A stretch of DNA of 8,893 nt, from the NCBI GenBank assembly GCA_014534385.1, contig JACVRP010000130.1, forward strand, positions 1 through 8,893. Direction: 5' to 3'. The stretch is from Cyanobacteria bacterium Co-bin13. Lineage in GTDB: Bacteria; Cyanobacteriota; Cyanobacteriia; Phormidesmidales; Phormidesmidaceae. Shown here in pieces: positions 6,118 to 8,893 of the stretch. The position numbers and the translations under genes are program-made. The stretch's first letter is position 1; each line of letters begins with the position of its first letter. The notes under the pieces were generated by a model that was not told the DNA's origin, did not search any database, and worked only from the letters and a program-made list of their open reading frames with translations.

Positions 6118-7542
6118 ATGCGAGTTGCGATCGCAGGTGCAGGTCTGGCTGGGCTATCCTGTGCAAAATACTTGGTAGATGCAGGCCACACGCCTGTTGT
6201 CCTGGAGAGCCGGGACGTTTTGGGAGGATTGGTGGCTGCGTGGAAAGATCAAGATGGAGACTGGTACGAAACCGGCCTGCACGTCTTTTTCGGGGCCTAC
6301 CCCAACATGCTTCAACTCTTTAAAGAGCTGGGGATTGAGGATCGGCTGCAGTGGAAAGAGCACACGCTAATTTTTAACCAGCCAGATAAGCCGGGGGTGC
6401 TGTCTCGCTTTGATGTGCCCGATATCCCGGCCCCCTTCAACGTCATCATGTCCATCCTGCGCAACAACGACATGTTGACCTGGGAGCAAAAGGTTCGCTT
6501 TGCAGTAGGCCTACTGCCCGCCATCGTGCGAGGACAGCAATACGTCGAAAACATGGATCAGTACTCGCTGCTAGACTGGCTGCGCCTTCAGGGCGTTGAT
6601 GAGCGGGTCAACTCAGATATTTTCATCGCTGCCTCTAAAGCCTTGACCTTCATCAATCCAGAAGATGTCTCGGCCACGGTTCCCCTCACCGCCTTAAACC
6701 GCTTTTTGCAGGAGCGCTACGGCTCCAAGATTGCCTTCCTTGATGGTTCTCCCACTGAACGGCTGTGTCAGCCCATTGTTGACTACGTTACCGAGCGAGG
6801 CGGTGAAGTTCATCTCAAAAAGCCGCTGAAGCAAATTTTGCTGCATGAAGATGGCTCGGTTAAAGGATTTTTGATGCGCGGTCTCGATGGCGCAGCCGAC
6901 GAAGTAGTAACCGCAGATGCCTTCGTATCGGCGATGTCGGTAGACGTATTCAAAGCGCTCACGCCAGCACTCTGGAAGCAGGATGAATTTTTCCAGAAGC
7001 TAGAGAACCTGGAGGGTGTGCCGGTGATCAACCTGCATCTGTGGTTTGATCGCAAGCTGACCGACGTTGATCAGCTGCTGTTTTCACGGTCGTCGCTGCT
7101 AAGCGTGTATGCCGATATGAGCAACACCTGTAGAGAATATGCTGACGCCGATCGCTCCATGCTGGAACTGGTGCTAGCCCCGGCGAAGGACTGGATTGAT
7201 AAGTCGGAGTCAGAAATTCTAGACGCCACGATGAAAGAACTGGAAAGACTTTTTCCGCAGCATTTCCAGGGCGAGAATCCTGCTAAATTACTCAAGTCAA
7301 AGGTCGTCAAAACTCCTCGCTCTGTCTATACGGCTGCTCCAGGATGTCAGGCCAGTCGCCCAACTCAGGTGACCCCGGTGTCCAACTTCTTTTTGGCGGG
7401 CAGCTATACGATGCAGCGCTACCTAGGCAGCATGGAGGGGGCAGTTCTCTCGGGTAAGCTTGCTGCTCAAGCGATTGCTGAAAGCAAGCTACCCACAGTT
7501 GACGAAACGCCCCAACTGCCTTTGCAGGGAGTCCCTGCCTAA
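6118..7542 (+). CDS. crtP: 15-cis-phytoene desaturase (plant type, CrtP/PDS)
   Basis: A 474-residue FAD enzyme of the thylakoid or cytoplasmic membrane surface that desaturates phytoene via phytofluene to zeta-carotene, passing electrons to quinone. It belongs to the plant/cyanobacterial PDS family, not bacterial CrtI. The N-terminal Rossmann motif is GAGLAG (7-12), with Glu30 ending the second strand and GG at 36-37. The C-terminal FAD signature NFFLAGSYTMQRYLGSMEGA spans 423-442. Length is normal. Arg195, Leu320, Val403 and Leu436, the positions where norflurazon-resistance changes were described in Synechococcus and Synechocystis, all carry the sensitive-type residue. The ATG at 6118 gives the usual MRVAIAGAGLAG start; only a weak, distant AAGGGG precedes it. 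A HIP1 octamer covers codons 4-6. It lies upstream of crtB in the same direction, probably co-transcribed, with a palindromic operator candidate on its promoter. Confidence 0.97.
   Translation: MRVAIAGAGLAGLSCAKYLVDAGHTPVVLESRDVLGGLVAAWKDQDGDWYETGLHVFFGAYPNMLQLFKELGIEDRLQWKEHTLIFNQPDKPGVLSRFDVPDIPAPFNVIMSILRNNDMLTWEQKVRFAVGLLPAIVRGQQYVENMDQYSLLDWLRLQGVDERVNSDIFIAASKALTFINPEDVSATVPLTALNRFLQERYGSKIAFLDGSPTERLCQPIVDYVTERGGEVHLKKPLKQILLHEDGSVKGFLMRGLDGAADEVVTADAFVSAMSVDVFKALTPALWKQDEFFQKLENLEGVPVINLHLWFDRKLTDVDQLLFSRSSLLSVYADMSNTCREYADADRSMLELVLAPAKDWIDKSESEILDATMKELERLFPQHFQGENPAKLLKSKVVKTPRSVYTAAPGCQASRPTQVTPVSNFFLAGSYTMQRYLGSMEGAVLSGKLAAQAIAESKLPTVDETPQLPLQGVPA
6127..6134. repeat. HIP1 octamer at the start of crtP
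   Basis: Perfect GCGATCGC at codons 4-6 of crtP, encoding the strand that enters the FAD-binding fold. Confidence 0.9.
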
Positions 7543-7564
7543 CGGTTCCGGCCAGGTTGTGAGG

Positions 7565-7584
7565 GTTGCTGTCGCAAGAGCAAC
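7565..7584 (+). repeat. Hairpin in the crtP-crtB spacer
   Basis: GTTGCT (7565-7570) and AGCAAC (7579-7584) form a 6-bp stem with an 8-nt loop, beginning 23 nt after the crtP stop. The sequence after it (ATTAATTAGG) has no T-run, so a full intrinsic terminator is unlikely. Processing, partial attenuation or 3' protection of the crtP message are possible. About 10 nt further on, TGTAAT (7595-7600) could be a weak -10 of a separate crtB promoter, with only a poor -35 (TCGCAA, 7572-7577) inside the hairpin. Confidence 0.4.
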
Positions 7585-7724
7585 ATTAATTAGGTGTAAT
7601 CTTGGATGGGCAACACTTGCATACACATGATGATTAGCTTGGCTCTTTGGGTTCTAGCTATCGTCTTTCGCCAGTGAACCTGCTGTCTGTTTGAGACATC
7701 CTAGATTCTCCAACCTGGTCATTG

Positions 7725-8654
7725 ATGCTGCAATTGTCTGACTCTCCCCCTGCAAAACCCCTGGCTTCTGTCGAAGAGGCTTATGAGCTTTGTCGCCAAG
7801 TTACGGCAAAGTACTCAAAGACTTTTTACATGGGTACCTTGCTCATGTCACCTCTCAAACGACGAGCAATCTGGGCCATTTACGTCTGGTGTCGCCGGAC
7901 CGATGAACTGGTGGATGGTCCCCAAGCCCAGTACACCAATGAAGCCACGCTAGATCGGTGGGAGTCCCATCTAGAGTCTTTGTTTGAGGGGAGTCCTCAA
8001 GATGATGCTGATGTGGCGATGGTGAATACGCTTGAGCAGTTTCCCCTAGAGATTCAGCCGTTTCGCGACATGATTGCGGGCCAGCGAATGGACCTATATC
8101 GGTCTCGTTACGAAACGTTTGAGGAGCTAGAGCTTTACTGCTATCGGGTAGCAGGTACGGTCGGTCTTATGTCAACTACCGTCATGGGCGTTGATCTGCA
8201 GCAGCACACGGCTCCCTGGCATCCTAAAGACGCTTCTCCCAACCCAACTCAGGAAGCTATTGCGTTGGGTATTGCCAATCAGCTAACTAATATTCTCCGC
8301 GATGTTGGAGAAGACGCTCGGCGGGGCCGGATTTATCTGCCGTTGGAGGATCTAGCCCTTTTTCGCTATAGCGAAGAGGACTTGATACGGGGCGTTATTG
8401 ATGATCGCTGGAAATCGCTGATGCAGTTCCAGATTCAGCGGGCCCGCAAATTTTATGCAGAGGCAGAAAGGGGAATTAGCGTACTCAGCCCTGATGCCCG
8501 CTGGCCTGTCTGGTCTGCCCTGATGCTTTATCGCAAAATCTTAGATGTGATTGAAGAGAATCAGTACGATGTCTTTAATCAGCGGGCCTATGTTCCCTCT
8601 TTGCGCAAGCTAGCCTGCTTACCTGAAGCTTTGCTCAAAGCCCGAGTTTTCTAG
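7725..8654 (+). CDS. crtB: 15-cis-phytoene synthase
   Basis: A 309-residue enzyme that joins two geranylgeranyl diphosphates head to head, through prephytoene diphosphate, into 15-cis-phytoene, the first committed carotenoid step. Both aspartate-rich Mg/diphosphate motifs are present: DELVD at 60-64, within YVWCRRTDELVD, and DVGED at 193-197, within NQLTNILRDVGED. The squalene/phytoene synthase signature YCYRVAGTVGLM lies at 138-149. Length and C-terminus (VIEENQYDVFNQRAYVP) match other cyanobacterial CrtB proteins. An in-frame TTG directly precedes the ATG at 7725; I take the ATG because homologues begin MLQL. No ribosome site is obvious. The product feeds CrtP, encoded 182 bp upstream, a spacer long enough that partly independent expression of crtB is possible. 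No internal oddities were seen. Confidence 0.97.
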   Translation: MLQLSDSPPAKPLASVEEAYELCRQVTAKYSKTFYMGTLLMSPLKRRAIWAIYVWCRRTDELVDGPQAQYTNEATLDRWESHLESLFEGSPQDDADVAMVNTLEQFPLEIQPFRDMIAGQRMDLYRSRYETFEELELYCYRVAGTVGLMSTTVMGVDLQQHTAPWHPKDASPNPTQEAIALGIANQLTNILRDVGEDARRGRIYLPLEDLALFRYSEEDLIRGVIDDRWKSLMQFQIQRARKFYAEAERGISVLSPDARWPVWSALMLYRKILDVIEENQYDVFNQRAYVPSLRKLACLPEALLKARVF

Positions 8655-8833
8655 GGCTGCTATTCCTGCTAAGACTAATCAGGCGTTCTCCCGATGAGCC
8701 ATTCCTCCAAGGAAGACGCTGTTTTCTCCATAAGCCTTTAACAAAGCTGATTAAGAAACAAATAAAACCTGGCCTCTGCATTCCCAACCTGGGATATAGC
8801 TGTCGCCGCATGGCTTAGGACATCCGATTTTTT
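8655..8833. other. Non-coding stretch downstream of crtB
   Basis: No gene or RNA is recognised in these 179 bp. The only fold noticed is a 5-bp inverted repeat TTCCT/AGGAA (8702-8706 with 8710-8714), which lacks an adjoining T-run. A T6 tract (8828-8833) borders the GC-rich repeat that follows. Confidence 0.4.
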
Positions 8834-8882
8834 GGGGGTGTGGGGGCTGCGCCCCCAGCCAGGGGTTCCACCCCTGCACCCC
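8834..8882. repeat. GC-rich nested palindromic repeat (three-way junction)
   Basis: Two adjacent perfect hairpins lie inside an outer stem. The first pairs TGGGGGC (8841-8847) with GCCCCCA (8851-8857) over a TGC loop. The second pairs AGGGGT (8861-8866) with ACCCCT (8870-8875) over TCC. The outer arms are GGGGTG (8835-8840) and CACCCC (8877-8882). This matches in style the dispersed palindromic elements found between genes in filamentous cyanobacteria; family membership is from memory. The element may continue past 8882 toward the window end. Neither strand has a T-run after the hairpins, so it is not a classic terminator, though it could block 3' decay of the crtB message. Confidence 0.65.
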
Positions 8883-8893
8883 GTCCCAACACC

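Noticed and set aside
8834..8882. Rho-independent terminator of crtB
   Set aside because: Stable hairpins but no T-run after them on the plus strand, 180 nt past the stop, and nested symmetry more like an interspersed repeat.
1..8893. tRNA, rRNA, CRISPR array, insertion sequence or phage genes
   Set aside because: No cloverleaf, repeat-spacer pattern, transposase motif or phage protein was found in any spacer; the coding regions are fully explained by six core-type genes.

Overview
The window reads as chromosomal DNA from a cyanobacterium. Three things support this: six perfect copies of the HIP1 octamer GCGATCGC in 8.9 kb, a plant-type phytoene desaturase (CrtP) followed by phytoene synthase (CrtB), and protein sequences of cyanobacterial type throughout. 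The moderately high G+C and the GC-rich interspersed palindrome at the right edge fit a filamentous, non-heterocystous lineage (Leptolyngbya/Nodosilinea-like). That last step is inference from memory.

Layout, left to right. (1) Positions 1-1211, minus strand: cinA, nearly complete, with its last residues cut off by the window edge. (2) 1463-3106, plus strand: a GT39-family (ArnT/PMT_2-like) integral-membrane glycosyltransferase. (3) 3129-4187, minus: a WecA/TagO/MraY-superfamily polyprenyl-phosphate sugar-1-phosphate transferase, convergent with the GT39 gene across 22 bp. (4) 4501-5784, minus: glyA, serine hydroxymethyltransferase. (5) 5785-6117: a divergent regulatory spacer holding a perfect 21-bp palindrome built around a TATAAT box. 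(6) 6118-7542, plus: crtP. (7) 7725-8654, plus: crtB, after a 182-bp spacer with a hairpin. (8) 8655-8893: no gene, ending in a GC-rich nested inverted repeat.

How the genes fit together. crtB condenses two GGPP to phytoene and crtP desaturates phytoene to zeta-carotene, so the pair is the entry to carotenoid synthesis and probably shares the promoter upstream of crtP. The GT4-type transferase and the GT39 enzyme both work on polyprenyl-phosphate carriers and may serve the same surface-glycan pathway, although they are transcribed toward each other. glyA and cinA are housekeeping genes (one-carbon metabolism; NMN deamidation/nucleotide repair). glyA, the GT4 gene and cinA all lie on the minus strand in that order. 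The GT39 gene is the only one opposing them and looks like an insertion into an older collinear block.

Most of the window is ordinary core genome. No mobile element, CRISPR array, tRNA or rRNA was seen, and no undescribed multi-gene system is evident. The strongest candidates for something new are the operator-like palindrome and TG(Y)AAC repeats on the crtP promoter, and the three-way-junction repeat at the right edge.
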